Part shown: positions 18,458-27,513 of the stretch, in pieces
How the letters are laid out: the number at the start of each line of letters is the position of its first letter
Position numbering within the stretch: the stretch's first letter is position 1
From: Rothia halotolerans
Lineage (GTDB): Bacteria > Actinomycetota > Actinomycetes > Actinomycetales > Micrococcaceae
Direction: 5' to 3'
Assembly (NCBI RefSeq): GCF_004136635.1
Contig: NZ_NOIU01000001.1
Location: 558,001 to 622,000 of the forward strand
DNA: 64,000 bases
Program-made: the position numbers and the translations under genes
Notes under the pieces: generated by a model
Databases searched by the model: none
What the model saw: the letters and a program-made list of their open reading frames with translations, nothing else
Told to the model about the DNA's origin: nothing

Positions 18458-19309
18458 CTAGTCCACGAGGTCGGAGAGGATCGGCACCGCCCCGTCCTCG
18501 TACACCGTGCCGGTGACCTCCGAGGCCGCGGCGGCGACGTCGGCGGGCGCCTGGCCCATCGCCACGGCCCGGGCCGCCCACTGCAGCATCTCGATGTCGT
18601 TGTTGCCGTCGCCCATCGCCACCGTGTGCTCGGGCTCGACGCCGAGCGAGCGGCGCACCTCCTCCAGCGCGGAGGCCTTGGTGACCCCGCTGGCGGAGAG
18701 GTCCAGCCACGGGGTCCAGCCCACCGCGTAGGTCACCCCGTGCAGGCCTACCTCGTCGACCAGGCGGGAGAAGGAGCCGAGGTCGACCTCGTCGGAGAAG
18801 ACCACCACGCGCACCGCGTCCATCCCGGCCAGCTCCTCGAAGCCGACCTGCCGCGCCTCCATCCCGAAGCTGCGGTCCTGGAACTCGGCGGTCGAGTAGA
18901 AGGAGCCGTCCGCCGCCTCGAGCGCGAACATCGCGCCCGGCAGCCGGTCCCGCAGCGCCGTCAGGGCCGAGTGGGCCCGGAAGGTCACGGCCTCGGAGAT
19001 CTCGTAGCCGCCCGGCAGCGAGGGATCCAGCCGCAGCGTCACCCCGCCGTTGGAGCTCACGGCGTAGCCGGTCTGAAGTCCCGCCAGCTGGACGATCGGC
19101 AGCGTCGCGCCCTTGGAGCGGCCCGTCGCGACCACCACGTGGTGCCCGGCCGCGACGACGCCGCCCAGCACCTCCTTGACGGCCTCGGTCATGTGGCCGT
19201 CGTGGTCCACGAGGGTCCCGTCGACGTCGAGGGCCACCAGGTACTTCACTCCCGGCTCGCGCCGCCAGCCGGTGCGGGCGGGGGTCCGGACGGTTGTCTC
19301 GTTGGTCAT
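18458..19309 (-). CDS. HAD-superfamily hydrolase (Cof/YidA-type sugar phosphatase)
   Basis: The protein contains HAD motif I LVALDVDGTLVD, motif II-like VVVATGRSKG, SSNGGVTL, and motif IV AMGDGNNDIEML, the pattern of type-IIB (Cof) phosphatases acting on phosphosugars. It lies 82 bases downstream of serS on the same strand. Three in-frame ATGs exist (19327, 19318, 19309); I chose 19309 because GAAGG lies about ten bases before it, but the exact start is uncertain. A second, distinct Cof-type HAD is encoded at 40.5-41.3 kb. Confidence 0.82.
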   Translation of the reverse strand: MTNETTVRTPARTGWRREPGVKYLVALDVDGTLVDHDGHMTEAVKEVLGGVVAAGHHVVVATGRSKGATLPIVQLAGLQTGYAVSSNGGVTLRLDPSLPGGYEISEAVTFRAHSALTALRDRLPGAMFALEAADGSFYSTAEFQDRSFGMEARQVGFEELAGMDAVRVVVFSDEVDLGSFSRLVDEVGLHGVTYAVGWTPWLDLSASGVTKASALEEVRRSLGVEPEHTVAMGDGNNDIEMLQWAARAVAMGQAPADVAAAASEVTGTVYEDGAVPILSDLVD

Positions 19310-19391
19310 CGTCACCATGCCTTCCATCGAACACGCCCCAGGCGGACGCGTTCCTCCCCGCCGCCGAACCGGCGGCGAACGGGAGATGAAC

Positions 19392-20708
19392 TCACTTGCT
19401 CCGGGCTGCTACCACCGGCAGGGCCTCCAGGCCGCCCATGTAGGGGCGGAGGGCCTCCGGGATGCGCACCGAGCCGTCGGGCTGCTGGTGGGTCTCGAGG
19501 ATCGCCACCAGCCAGCGGGTCGTGCCCAGCGTCCCGTTGAGGGTCGCGACGGCGCGGGTGCCGCCCTTCTTGGCCTTGCCCTGCGCGTCCACCGTGTCCG
19601 GGCGCCGCTCGCGGATGTTCAGGCGGCGCGCCTGGTAGGTGGTGCAGTTGGAGGTCGAGGTCAGCTCGCGGTAGGTGCCCTGGGTGGGGACCCAGGCCTC
19701 GCAGTCGAACTTGCGCGCGGCCGAGGAGCCGAGGTCGCCCGCGGCGGTGTCGATCACCCGGTAGGTCAGCTCGCACTTGGCCAGCATCTCCTCCTCCCAG
19801 GCGAGCATCCGCTCGTGCATCTCCTCGGCCTGCTCCACGGGGCTGTAGACGAACATCTCGGCCTTGTTGAACTGGTGCACGCGGATGATGCCGCGGGTGT
19901 CCTTGCCCGCGGAGCCTGCCTCGCGGCGGTAGCAGGTGGACCAGCCGAGGTACTTCTTCGGCCCGTCCTCGAAGTCGAGGATCTCGTCCGCGTGGTATCC
20001 GGCGATGGCGACCTCGGAGGTGCCCACCAGGTACAGCTCATCGCGCTCGAGGCGGTAGATCTCGTCGTCGTGCTTGACGTTGAAGCCGGTGCCGGCCATG
20101 GTCTCCGGGCGGACCAGGGTGGGGGTGGTCAGCATCGTGAAGCCGTTGGCAGTCGCGTGGTCCAGGGCCATCCACAGCAGGGCCTGCTCCAGGCGGGCGA
20201 CGGCACCCTTGAGGAAGTAGAACCGGGCGCCGGAGACCTTGGCCCCGCGGGCCATGTCGATGCCGTCCAGCAGCTCGCCCAGCTCGAGGTGGTCGCGGGG
20301 CTCGAAGCCCTCGGCGGCGAAGTCGCGGGGCTCGCCGACGGTCTTCAGGACCACGTAGTCGTCCTCGCCGCCGGTGGGGACGCCGTCGATCACGAGGTTC
20401 TCCAGGGCGGAGAGCAGCTCGTCCTGGGCGGCCTGGGCGGCGTCGGCGGCCTCGGATGCCTCCTTGACGCGGGCGGAGAGCTCCTTGACCTCGGCCAGCA
20501 GGGCCTGCTTCTCCTCGCCCTTGGCCTGCGCGACCTTCTTGCCGAAGGCCTTCTGCTCGGCTCGCAGGGACTCGAAGTCGCTGATCGACTGCCTGCGGGA
20601 GGCGTCGGCGTCGAGGATCCGGTCCACCAGCCCCACGTCGGATTGACGGGCTCGCTGGGAAGCACGGAAGAGGTCCGGGTTTTCGCGCAAGTGGTTAATG
20701 TCGATCAC
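19392..20708 (-). CDS. serS: Serine--tRNA ligase
   Basis: The 438-residue class II synthetase has an N-terminal coiled-coil tRNA-binding arm (roughly residues 25-105, including [19 protein letters not shown]). Motif 2 is [18 protein letters not shown] and motif 3 lies around [13 protein letters not shown] near the C-terminus. It charges tRNA-Ser and, in bacteria, tRNA-Sec. The GTG at 20708 follows TAGATT (20716-20721) and seven bases, indicating a leaderless transcript. No T-box leader was seen. Confidence 0.96.
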   Translation of the reverse strand: MIDINHLRENPDLFRASQRARQSDVGLVDRILDADASRRQSISDFESLRAEQKAFGKKVAQAKGEEKQALLAEVKELSARVKEASEAADAAQAAQDELLSALENLVIDGVPTGGEDDYVVLKTVGEPRDFAAEGFEPRDHLELGELLDGIDMARGAKVSGARFYFLKGAVARLEQALLWMALDHATANGFTMLTTPTLVRPETMAGTGFNVKHDDEIYRLERDELYLVGTSEVAIAGYHADEILDFEDGPKKYLGWSTCYRREAGSAGKDTRGIIRVHQFNKAEMFVYSPVEQAEEMHERMLAWEEEMLAKCELTYRVIDTAAGDLGSSAARKFDCEAWVPTQGTYRELTSTSNCTTYQARRLNIRERRPDTVDAQGKAKKGGTRAVATLNGTLGTTRWLVAILETHQQPDGSVRIPEALRPYMGGLEALPVVAARSK

Positions 20709-20800
20709 CCGAGCTAATCTACCCCACCGCGCGCGGGGACCCGTCAGGAGGCCTCATCAGACGACTCCGACTCGGTCGGACGGGACGGCCGCGGCTCGCT

Positions 20801-20860
20801 CGGGCGGAGCGGTCCCGGGCCGGGCGGAGCGGTCCCGGGCCGGGCGGAGCGGTCCCGGGC
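20801..20860. repeat. Three perfect tandem copies of a 20-base GC-rich unit
   Basis: The unit CGGGCGGAGCGGTCCCGGGC is repeated exactly at 20801-20820, 20821-20840 and 20841-20860. It lies in the 254-base divergent region between serS and the lipid kinase gene. Each unit contains CCCGGG. Nothing else recognisable was seen in that region apart from the two leaderless promoters. Confidence 0.9.
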
Positions 20861-20962
20861 CGGGGGGCTGTGGCCCGCCCGAGGCCCCGACCCGGCTGGC
20901 CCTCCCGCCCCGGCGGGGCCCCGTGGCGCGGGGACCCCCACCATGACCGGTAGCCTGGAAAT

Positions 20963-22067
20963 ATGAGACTCAGGGGACGCGCCATCGCCACCGCCGCCGC
21001 CGCTATCGGCAGCGCGGCCGTGGCGAGCGTCGCCGCCGCCTGGCGCATGCGCCCGCGAATCTACCCCCCAGCCCCTCCCCTGGCGGCCCCGGCTGAGCCC
21101 CGGGCCGGCGCGCCGGGTCGGCGTCGTGTTCAACCCCACCAAGGAGGCCGCGCAGATCGGCTGCACCGTGGTCTCCAGGGAGCTGGAGCGGGCGGGCTGG
21201 CCGGAGGCCCGCTACTACGAAACCGCGGCCGAGGACCCCGGCACGGGGATGGCCCACAAGGCGCTCGAGGACGGCTGCGAGATCGTGATCGCCGCCGGCG
21301 GGGACGGGACCGTGCGCTCGGTCGCCGAGGCGCTCTCCGGCACGACGGCGGCGCTGGGCATCCTGCCGCTGGGCACGGGGAACCTGCTGGCCCGGAACCT
21401 GGAGCTGCCGCTCAGCGACCTGGTCTCCTGCGTCGACATCGCCCTCCACGGCGCGATCCGGCGGATCGACATGGTCGGGCTGCGCGTGAACTTCGAGGGC
21501 GGCCGCACCTCCGAGATGAACTACCTGGTCATGGGCGGGGCGGGCTTCGACGCCCAGATCATGACCGACGCCAAGGAGGAGCTGAAGACCCGCTGGGGCT
21601 GGCTGGCCTACCTCGAGGCGGGCATGCGCAACCTCGTCTCCCCCCGGAGCCCGGTGACCCTGCGGATCGACGGCGGCCCGCCGCTGAAGCGCCGGATGCA
21701 GTCCGTGCTGATCGCCAACTGCGGGGAGATCACCGCCGGCATCCACCTCGCCTCCGACTCCCGGGCCGACGACGGCCAGCTGGAGGTCATCCTGCTCACC
21801 CCCCGCAACCTGCTGGGCTGGGGCGCCCTGGCCGTGCAGGTGCTGACCCGGCACCGGCGCGGCCTGCCCGTGCTCGAGCACCTGCACGGGACCTCCGTGG
21901 AGATCGACTTCGGGTCCTCCCCGCAGCCCGTGGAACTCGACGGCGACCTGCTCGGCACGGCGCTGGACCTCAGCGCCCGCGTCAGGCCCGCGGTGCTGAA
22001 CGTGCACACCTACCCCGAGCGGACCCCGACGCTGCTGAGGAACTGGCTGGGACTCAGCGCGGGCTAG
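20963..22067 (+). CDS. Diacylglycerol kinase-family lipid kinase, 5' part frameshifted in this sequence
   Basis: The main frame from 21126 encodes a DAGK catalytic domain: FNPTKEAA, IAAGGDGTVRSVAEAL (the nucleotide-binding GGDGT) and LPLGTGNLLARNL. It phosphorylates diacylglycerol or a similar lipid at the membrane. The only in-frame start there (GTG 21126) has no ribosome site and cuts off the first strand (VGVVFNPT). A different frame from ATG 20963, preceded by TAGCCT and six bases, encodes a hydrophobic anchor (MRLRGRAIATAAAAIGSAAV). One base fewer in the six-C run at 21064-21069 would join the two frames. This may be a sequencing error, a real mutation or a phase-variable tract. Confidence 0.75.
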
Positions 22068-23179
22068 GCGGGGCGGCAGGGGCAGCCGGGACGGCTCCTG
22101 AGGGGCCTCGATCTCCAGTCCAGGGAGATGACGTCGAGCTCGCGCACCCGATCCGCCAGGGCCGGGGGCATCCCCACGAGCACCCGGATGGCGTCCCACG
22201 CGGTGATGTTCGCGACGAGGGCCGTGATCGCGCCGATGCTCCCCGCCGAGCCGGTGCGACCGAGGACGTCCTCGTATCCGGAGGCCAGCCGCTCCCGCTC
22301 CGCCTCGTGGCGCAGGCACTTCCAGCACACGCTCCGCCCCGGCAGGACGGTGGTCCCGGGGATGCCGAGATGTCCCCCGTAGGCGCCGCCGACGATGTGC
22401 GGGATCCCCCGCGGCTCGCAGGCCTCGGCGACGAGGTCCGAGACCGCGTTCACCGAGGGTTCGTCGGCGCAGCTCACCACCACGTCGGCCTGCCCCAGGT
22501 GGGCGACGAGATCCGCGGCGGCCCCCACGCGCTGTCGCACCGCGCGGATCCTCGTGGCCGGAGCGAATTCGGCGCACCTCCGCACCAGGGCCTCGACCTT
22601 CGGCGAGCCGACGTCCTCTCGCAGGTACAGCGCCTGCCTGTTCAGGTTGCTGAGCTCGACGTCGTCCGGGTCCAGGACGGCCACCGTCCCGACTCCCGAG
22701 GCGCACAGGGCCCGCACCACCCAGCTGCCGGTCCCTCCGGCCCCCAGCACCAGCGCCTCGGCCCCGGAGAGCCGCTCCTGCAGGACCCCCACGTCGGCCG
22801 GGAGCTCGGGACGGGAGGCAGCGAGCTCCGCGAGGAACTGCGCCTGGCGGACGAGGAAGGGCTCGGACTCCTCGATGCCCGTCCCGCGCACCAGCAGGCC
22901 GTGCTGCGCCAGGCACCGCACGACGTCGAGCACCTCTTCCTCGGATACGTCCTCCCCGTGGTCCCTCCTCAGGGTCGCCAGGAGCTCCTCGCACGAGGTC
23001 TCGCCGTCGAGGTGCCGGATCAGGGCATGCACGTAGGGCCTGACCTCGAACTCGACCTCCTTCAGGTCGGCGAAGGAGAGGAAGCGCATCCTGTGCTCCG
23101 AGCGCTGCACGACGACGGAGGGTCGGAGCCTCGGGCGGCGGAGGCTGGAATCGGGATAGCTGTCGAGTGGGATCGTCAT
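22064..23179 (-). CDS. E1-like ThiF/MoeB-family enzyme with N-terminal PqqD-like RRE domain, candidate RiPP-modifying enzyme
   Basis: Residues 18-98 form a PqqD-like winged-helix domain (RiPP recognition element) that would bind a precursor leader. Residues 110-370 are an E1-like adenylating domain: nucleotide loop GAGGTG (146-151), DDVELSNLNRQ (Arg181), Lys194, Asp239, and Cys285/Cys288/Cys366/Cys368 as zinc ligands, the last pair as CPC. All adenylation residues are present, so it should activate a carboxylate with ATP, as MccB and PaaA do to peptides. It is the last gene of the candidate operon, 21 bases after the permease stop, with AGAGGTG upstream. Its stop overlaps that of the lipid kinase gene on the other strand. 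Confidence 0.82.
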   Translation of the reverse strand: MTIPLDSYPDSSLRRPRLRPSVVVQRSEHRMRFLSFADLKEVEFEVRPYVHALIRHLDGETSCEELLATLRRDHGEDVSEEEVLDVVRCLAQHGLLVRGTGIEESEPFLVRQAQFLAELAASRPELPADVGVLQERLSGAEALVLGAGGTGSWVVRALCASGVGTVAVLDPDDVELSNLNRQALYLREDVGSPKVEALVRRCAEFAPATRIRAVRQRVGAAADLVAHLGQADVVVSCADEPSVNAVSDLVAEACEPRGIPHIVGGAYGGHLGIPGTTVLPGRSVCWKCLRHEAERERLASGYEDVLGRTGSAGSIGAITALVANITAWDAIRVLVGMPPALADRVRELDVISLDWRSRPLRSRPGCPCRPA

Positions 23180-23200
23180 TCTTCACCTCTGGAGGGGTTC

Positions 23201-25681
23201 TCATGCGGATTTCAGGGAGGTTGCGGGGGCGGTGCGGCGTGCCCTGATCACCGGCCAGCAGCCCGTGATCGTCAGGGCGCCCAGGGTGAGGCCGGCGAGC
23301 ACGCAGGTGAGGGGGAGGTCCACGTGGAAGACCGCGGAGACCCCCATCGCGTCCGCGAGGACACGGCAGAGCGCCCATCCGGCGGCCGTGCCGGCCAGCG
23401 CCCCGGAGAGGATCGTCGGCACCGCGAGGATCAGCGCCTCGGCCAGGAGGAGCCTCCCGACGGCTCCCGCCGAGAGGCCGATGGCCCGCAGCGTGGAGAG
23501 CTCCGCGCTGCGACGCAGGACCGAGAGGGAGAGGATCCCGGCGACCCCCGCCGAGCCGACGAGGACGGTGATGCTGACGAGTCCGAGGACGGAGAAGGTG
23601 TAAGTCGCGATCTCGCCCGCTGCCCGGTCCCGCATCTCGGCCCCCGTGATGACGCTGGCCCCCGGCAGCGCCTCGCGCACCGCCGCCTCGACGCGGTCCC
23701 GGACGTCCCCGGCAGAGGAGCCCTCCGCCACCGCCAGGTGCCAGGCGTCGTACCCTGGATCGTCCCCCAGCTGCTCGGCGACGTCCCTCGGCACCACGAG
23801 CTGCGTGCCGGTGGACAGGGAGACGAAGACCCCGGCCACCGGGGCGCGGACCGAGCGGTCTTCGACGCGGAGGAGGACGGAGTCCCCGGGGCCCACGCCG
23901 AGCGCGCCGGCGACCGATTCGGGCAGGGCCACGGCACCGGCGTCGAGCGCCCGCCGTACGTCGCCCTTGCTCCCTGTCTCGGTGAAGGCGAGCTCGGCGG
24001 TGTCGAAGAAGCCCGACGGGTCGATGGAGAGGGCCGAGGTCCGGAGCCCGGCGTCCTCGGGCCGCTCGGAGCGCACCTCGAGGTCCAGGGCTCCGATCGC
24101 CGTGACGCGGCGGATCCCCCCGACGTCGCGTAGACCTCCCGGGTCCTCCTCCCGGACCGGCACCTGGGAGGAGATCTGGACGTCGGCCCCGAACTGGCTC
24201 GCGATCTGCCGCTCCATGGCGCCCCCGAGCGAACCGGCCACCGTCAGCAGCGAGGCCGAGAGGCCCACCATGATCACGATGATGACGGCGGGCGCCGTCA
24301 TCTGCCCTTCGGCGGAGAGGCGCCGCGCCGCATAGGCCAGGGTCCACCGGCCGCGCGCCAGGAGCCGGGCGGAGCCCGCGACCAGAAGCGGCGCGGTGAG
24401 GGCCGCGCCCGTCAGGAGGAGGAAGAAGGCCACGGCGGAGGACGACGTCGTCCCCTCCGGCCGGAGCAGGGCCGCCGCGGCGGCGACTGCCGCCAGACCC
24501 CCTCCGCCCAGAAGCATCCGACGGCGCCTCGAGATACCCCGGTCGGCAGAGGCGAGGCCGTGCAGCGCTCCTCGCGCATACAGCTGGCCGAGCGCCGCCG
24601 CGCATCCGGCCAGCGCGGCCCCCACGCAGATGGCCCAGGAGAGGAACGCGTGGAGCAGCACGCCGGGGAAGGACGGCCAGCCGCCCTCACCGGGCAGCAC
24701 GCGGAGCAGCCCGAGGGTGACGACCGGGCCGATCAGGGCGCCCACCAGCCCCGCGAGCACGCCCAGGATCGCCGCCTCCGTCAGCACGCCCCGGCCGACC
24801 CAGCCTCGGGGAGCGCCGATGGTCCTCAGGAGCGAGTAGCTGCGACGACGCGCCCGGACGACGCTGCTGAACGCGACGGCGGTCAGCAGCACGGACATCG
24901 CCAGCGCAGCGCCGGAGACGACCTTCAGGATGATGCCGACCGCTTGGAGGACCGGGGCGAACGAGGCGGTGATCGCCCCGGTCTCCTGGACGACGACGCC
25001 CTCGGGCAGCCGCTGTTGGGCCGTCAGCGCCCACTGCCCCGGATCCGAGGTCACCTGCACGTCCACGCGAGTGACCTGTCCCGCGTGATGAAAGAGCCGT
25101 TGGGCGGTGCCCAGGTCCGTGAAGACGTTCTCGTAGGCCATCATGCCCAGTTCGTCCGGATCGACGATGCCGACCGTCCTGAGCTCTTCGACCCCTCCGC
25201 TGCCCAGCACCTCGACGAGGTCCCCGATTCCCGCCCCGAGCTCTCCGGCGATGTCGCGCGGCAGCAGGAGCTCGGCCGCTCCCCTTCCGGGGAGATCCCC
25301 CTCGAGGCCCTCGAAGGCCAGTCCCGCGTTGTGCCGGGTCGGATACCCGGTGAGCATCGGCGTCAGCTCCCGCCCGTCCGGTCCGCGCAGCACGGTGGAC
25401 TCGCTGTAGGTGGGGATCGCGAGGGCGACGTCGGGCATCCGCGCGATCTCCTCCGCCTGCCCCTCCGCGATGAGGCCCCCTGCCGTTTCCGGGACGAGGC
25501 CGACGTCTGCGATGCCGCCCAGGGACTCGACGCCGGCGCCCATCCGCTCAGCGGCGATGCCGGTGGTGAGAGTGGTGGCCAGCAGCAGGATGGCCGCAGC
25601 GGCCATCGCCAGGAAGGCGGGGAGGTACTTCCGGATGTCAGCCCGAAGATGCCTCAAGCCATGCACGAATCCGGTCAGCAC
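23201..25681 (-). CDS. FtsX-family ABC transporter permease of the candidate peptide cluster
   Basis: The 826-residue protein has an N-terminal helix (about 20-42) and a large extracytoplasmic MacB_PCD-like domain to about 260. A first FtsX core of helices (about 262-440) is followed by another anchored helix and extracytoplasmic domain (460-690), then a second FtsX core (about 700-820). Such two-core permeases pair with LolD-type ATPases in peptide export or immunity. The GTG at 25681 lies inside the 3' end of the ATPase gene (44-base overlap) and has a strong GGAGGAGGGG ribosome site. It probably exports the mature peptide or protects the producer. Confidence 0.85.
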   Translation of the reverse strand: MLTGFVHGLRHLRADIRKYLPAFLAMAAAAILLLATTLTTGIAAERMGAGVESLGGIADVGLVPETAGGLIAEGQAEEIARMPDVALAIPTYSESTVLRGPDGRELTPMLTGYPTRHNAGLAFEGLEGDLPGRGAAELLLPRDIAGELGAGIGDLVEVLGSGGVEELRTVGIVDPDELGMMAYENVFTDLGTAQRLFHHAGQVTRVDVQVTSDPGQWALTAQQRLPEGVVVQETGAITASFAPVLQAVGIILKVVSGAALAMSVLLTAVAFSSVVRARRRSYSLLRTIGAPRGWVGRGVLTEAAILGVLAGLVGALIGPVVTLGLLRVLPGEGGWPSFPGVLLHAFLSWAICVGAALAGCAAALGQLYARGALHGLASADRGISRRRRMLLGGGGLAAVAAAAALLRPEGTTSSSAVAFFLLLTGAALTAPLLVAGSARLLARGRWTLAYAARRLSAEGQMTAPAVIIVIMVGLSASLLTVAGSLGGAMERQIASQFGADVQISSQVPVREEDPGGLRDVGGIRRVTAIGALDLEVRSERPEDAGLRTSALSIDPSGFFDTAELAFTETGSKGDVRRALDAGAVALPESVAGALGVGPGDSVLLRVEDRSVRAPVAGVFVSLSTGTQLVVPRDVAEQLGDDPGYDAWHLAVAEGSSAGDVRDRVEAAVREALPGASVITGAEMRDRAAGEIATYTFSVLGLVSITVLVGSAGVAGILSLSVLRRSAELSTLRAIGLSAGAVGRLLLAEALILAVPTILSGALAGTAAGWALCRVLADAMGVSAVFHVDLPLTCVLAGLTLGALTITGCWPVIRARRTAPATSLKSA

Positions 25682-26420
25682 GTCCCCCCTCCTCCCTCTC
25701 GTCCTGTCCGGCTCCCTCGCCGCGGCCCGGCACGAACTCCCCGGCGATCCTGCCGTCGCGCAGCAGCAGGACGCGGTCCGCGATGACCGCCGCCTCGAGG
25801 TCGTGGGTGACGAGGAGGCCTGTGGCGCCCGGCCCCGTCGTGACCGCGCGGCGGAACAGGCGGAGGACCTCGGCGGAGCTCCTGCTGTCGAGGTTTCCCG
25901 TCGGCTCGTCCGCCAACAGGACCGGCGGCCGGGCGAAGATCGCCCGGCAGACGGCGACCCGCTGCTGCTGTCCGCCGGAGAGGGTGTGGGGCAGTGCGTC
26001 GATGCGATCGACGAGACCCACCGCGGTGAGCAGTTCGACCACCCTCTCGAGCCATTGGGACCGGGGGCGATGGGCGATCAGCGCCGTCAGCGCGATGTTC
26101 TCGGCCACGGTGAAGTTCGGCATCAGGTGGAAGTGCTGGAAGACGAAGCCGATGGACTCGAAGCGGAACCTCGCCAGCTCCTTCTCTCCCATGGAGCTGA
26201 TCTCCCGGCCCGCCACCCGCACGCTGCCCCTCGTCGGGGAGTCCAGGCCTCCGAGGAGGTTCAGCAGGGTGCTCTTGCCCGATCCGGAGGGCCCCATGAA
26301 CGCGATCAGCTCGCCCTCTGCGACCTCCAGGTCGATCCCGTTCACCGCCGTCAGCTCATGCTCGCCCTCCGTGCGATAGACCTTCCTGGCGCCGCGCACC
26401 GAGATGCTGGAGGGGCTCAT
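25638..26420 (-). CDS. ABC transporter ATP-binding protein (LolD/MacB type) of the candidate peptide cluster
   Basis: The 260-residue ATPase has Walker A GPSGSGKST (residues 43-51), signature LSGGQQQRV, Walker B VLLADEPTGNLDS and the switch region LVTHDLEAA. The PTGNLDS form is characteristic of the LolD/MacB/FtsE group that partners FtsX-type permeases. There is no peptidase C39 domain, so it does not cleave leaders. The ATG at 26420 overlaps the stop of the acyltransferase gene (ATGA), and its own 3' end overlaps the permease gene, showing a tightly coupled operon. Confidence 0.9.
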   Translation of the reverse strand: MSPSSISVRGARKVYRTEGEHELTAVNGIDLEVAEGELIAFMGPSGSGKSTLLNLLGGLDSPTRGSVRVAGREISSMGEKELARFRFESIGFVFQHFHLMPNFTVAENIALTALIAHRPRSQWLERVVELLTAVGLVDRIDALPHTLSGGQQQRVAVCRAIFARPPVLLADEPTGNLDSRSSAEVLRLFRRAVTTGPGATGLLVTHDLEAAVIADRVLLLRDGRIAGEFVPGRGEGAGQDEREEGGRADRIRAWLEASSG

Positions 26421-27409
26421 GGAGCGTCCTCGCCGCGCGCTCCGGAGGCGGATGCCTCCCGGCATCGGGGCATGGACGCCCTCCCGGTCCCGAGGCGGCT
26501 CGGCTGCATCGCGTCGAATTCGCACCACATCTCCCAGTCCTCGGTCGGGCCGCTGAGGATGATCTCGTGCAGGCGATGCCAGAGGATCCGCATCGACTCC
26601 GCCGCGTCCTCCCGGCCGGCAGGTGCTTCCAGCGGCTCGTGGCAGGTCAGCAGGAACGTCCCGTCGCGCTTCGACTCAAGGGTGACGGGGAGCATCGGAG
26701 CCCCGGTCATACGGCTGATGATCACCGGCCCCTGAGGAGCCATGACGGTCGTGCCGAGGAAGGGCACCCTCGTATGGTGCCGGCCCACCCCTCGGGGATC
26801 GACCTCGGGGAAGATGGAGAAGATCCGGCCCGCCCGGAGCGCCCTCACCGCGGCGCGCACGACGTCGACCTCGTGCATCGAGAACGCCTCGGCCGGCAGG
26901 TGCGGGAACGCCAGCGTCCTGCACTCCTCGAAATTGACCCGGTTGAAGACCATGCTCGTAGGATGCTCCATCGCCAGCAGGGGGCCGATGAGGTAGGAGG
27001 GCCCGAGGTGGACCGGCAGCGCGAGGACGCCGGCCCCGGCGCTCAACGCGGACGCGAGGTGCTCTCGCCCGGAGACGTCGAGGACCTCCCCGAGCAGGCT
27101 GCGTCGGTCCTCGAGCCAGAGCATGAGGAACACCGACTCGAATTGGAGGCGCGGGCCATAGGAGCTGAATCGCTCCGCCATGGCCTCCAGATCACGCCCC
27201 GCCAGCGCGGGAGCCTCTCGCATATATCCCAGAGCGTTCCGAGCGAGCTCGTCATGAATCCGGGCATTCTCCGGCTGAGAAAGATAGTGGGCCTGATCAG
27301 CCCGGTAAAGGTCGCACATGATATCCCAGCACCGTCGCGGGCAGAGTCCCCGCAATGCCTGATAGAGCTGCCAGCGCTGTGAGATGTCGAAGAAGTTGAA
27401 AAGGGGCAT
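26417..27409 (-). CDS. LPLAT/HtrB-like acyltransferase with altered catalytic motif, candidate peptide acyltransferase
   Basis: The 330-residue protein matches the HtrB/LPLAT fold: GVLALPVHLGPSYLIGPLLA where families have HxGxWE or HX4D, IFPEVDPRG (200-208, like FPEGTR), and PQGPVIISRMTGAPMLPV (225-242). The catalytic acid is replaced: His134 is followed by L-G-P-S and then Tyr139. Such enzymes move acyl groups from CoA or ACP to lipids; here, between two precursor genes and an exporter, I infer acylation of the peptide, or a changed activity. No signal peptide is seen; about 100 N-terminal residues are unique. GTG 27415, with AGG six bases upstream, is an equally good or better start. Confidence 0.78.
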   Translation of the reverse strand: MPLFNFFDISQRWQLYQALRGLCPRRCWDIMCDLYRADQAHYLSQPENARIHDELARNALGYMREAPALAGRDLEAMAERFSSYGPRLQFESVFLMLWLEDRRSLLGEVLDVSGREHLASALSAGAGVLALPVHLGPSYLIGPLLAMEHPTSMVFNRVNFEECRTLAFPHLPAEAFSMHEVDVVRAAVRALRAGRIFSIFPEVDPRGVGRHHTRVPFLGTTVMAPQGPVIISRMTGAPMLPVTLESKRDGTFLLTCHEPLEAPAGREDAAESMRILWHRLHEIILSGPTEDWEMWCEFDAMQPSRLGTGRASMPRCREASASGARGEDAP

Positions 27410-27458
27410 GTTCACGGTGCACCTGCTGAAGATCGAGGACGGGACGATGGATCGACGT

Positions 27459-27497
27459 CGCGTGCTGGCGCCGGTTCCCTCCCGACGCCAGCACGCG
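27459..27497 (-). terminator. Intercistronic hairpin between precursor genes and the biosynthetic genes
   Basis: A 12-base perfect stem (27459-27470 with 27486-27497) has a 15-base loop. It begins 17 bases past the stop of the second precursor gene and 50 bases before the acyltransferase start, with no T-run. In RiPP operons such hairpins commonly reduce read-through or protect the precursor mRNA, so that precursor is made in excess over enzymes. Confidence 0.65.
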
Positions 27498-27513
27498 CCG
27501 CTCGGCTGGCACG

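Noticed and set aside
20709-20962. T-box leader for serS
   Set aside because: No T-box sequence is present, and serS appears to be leaderless.
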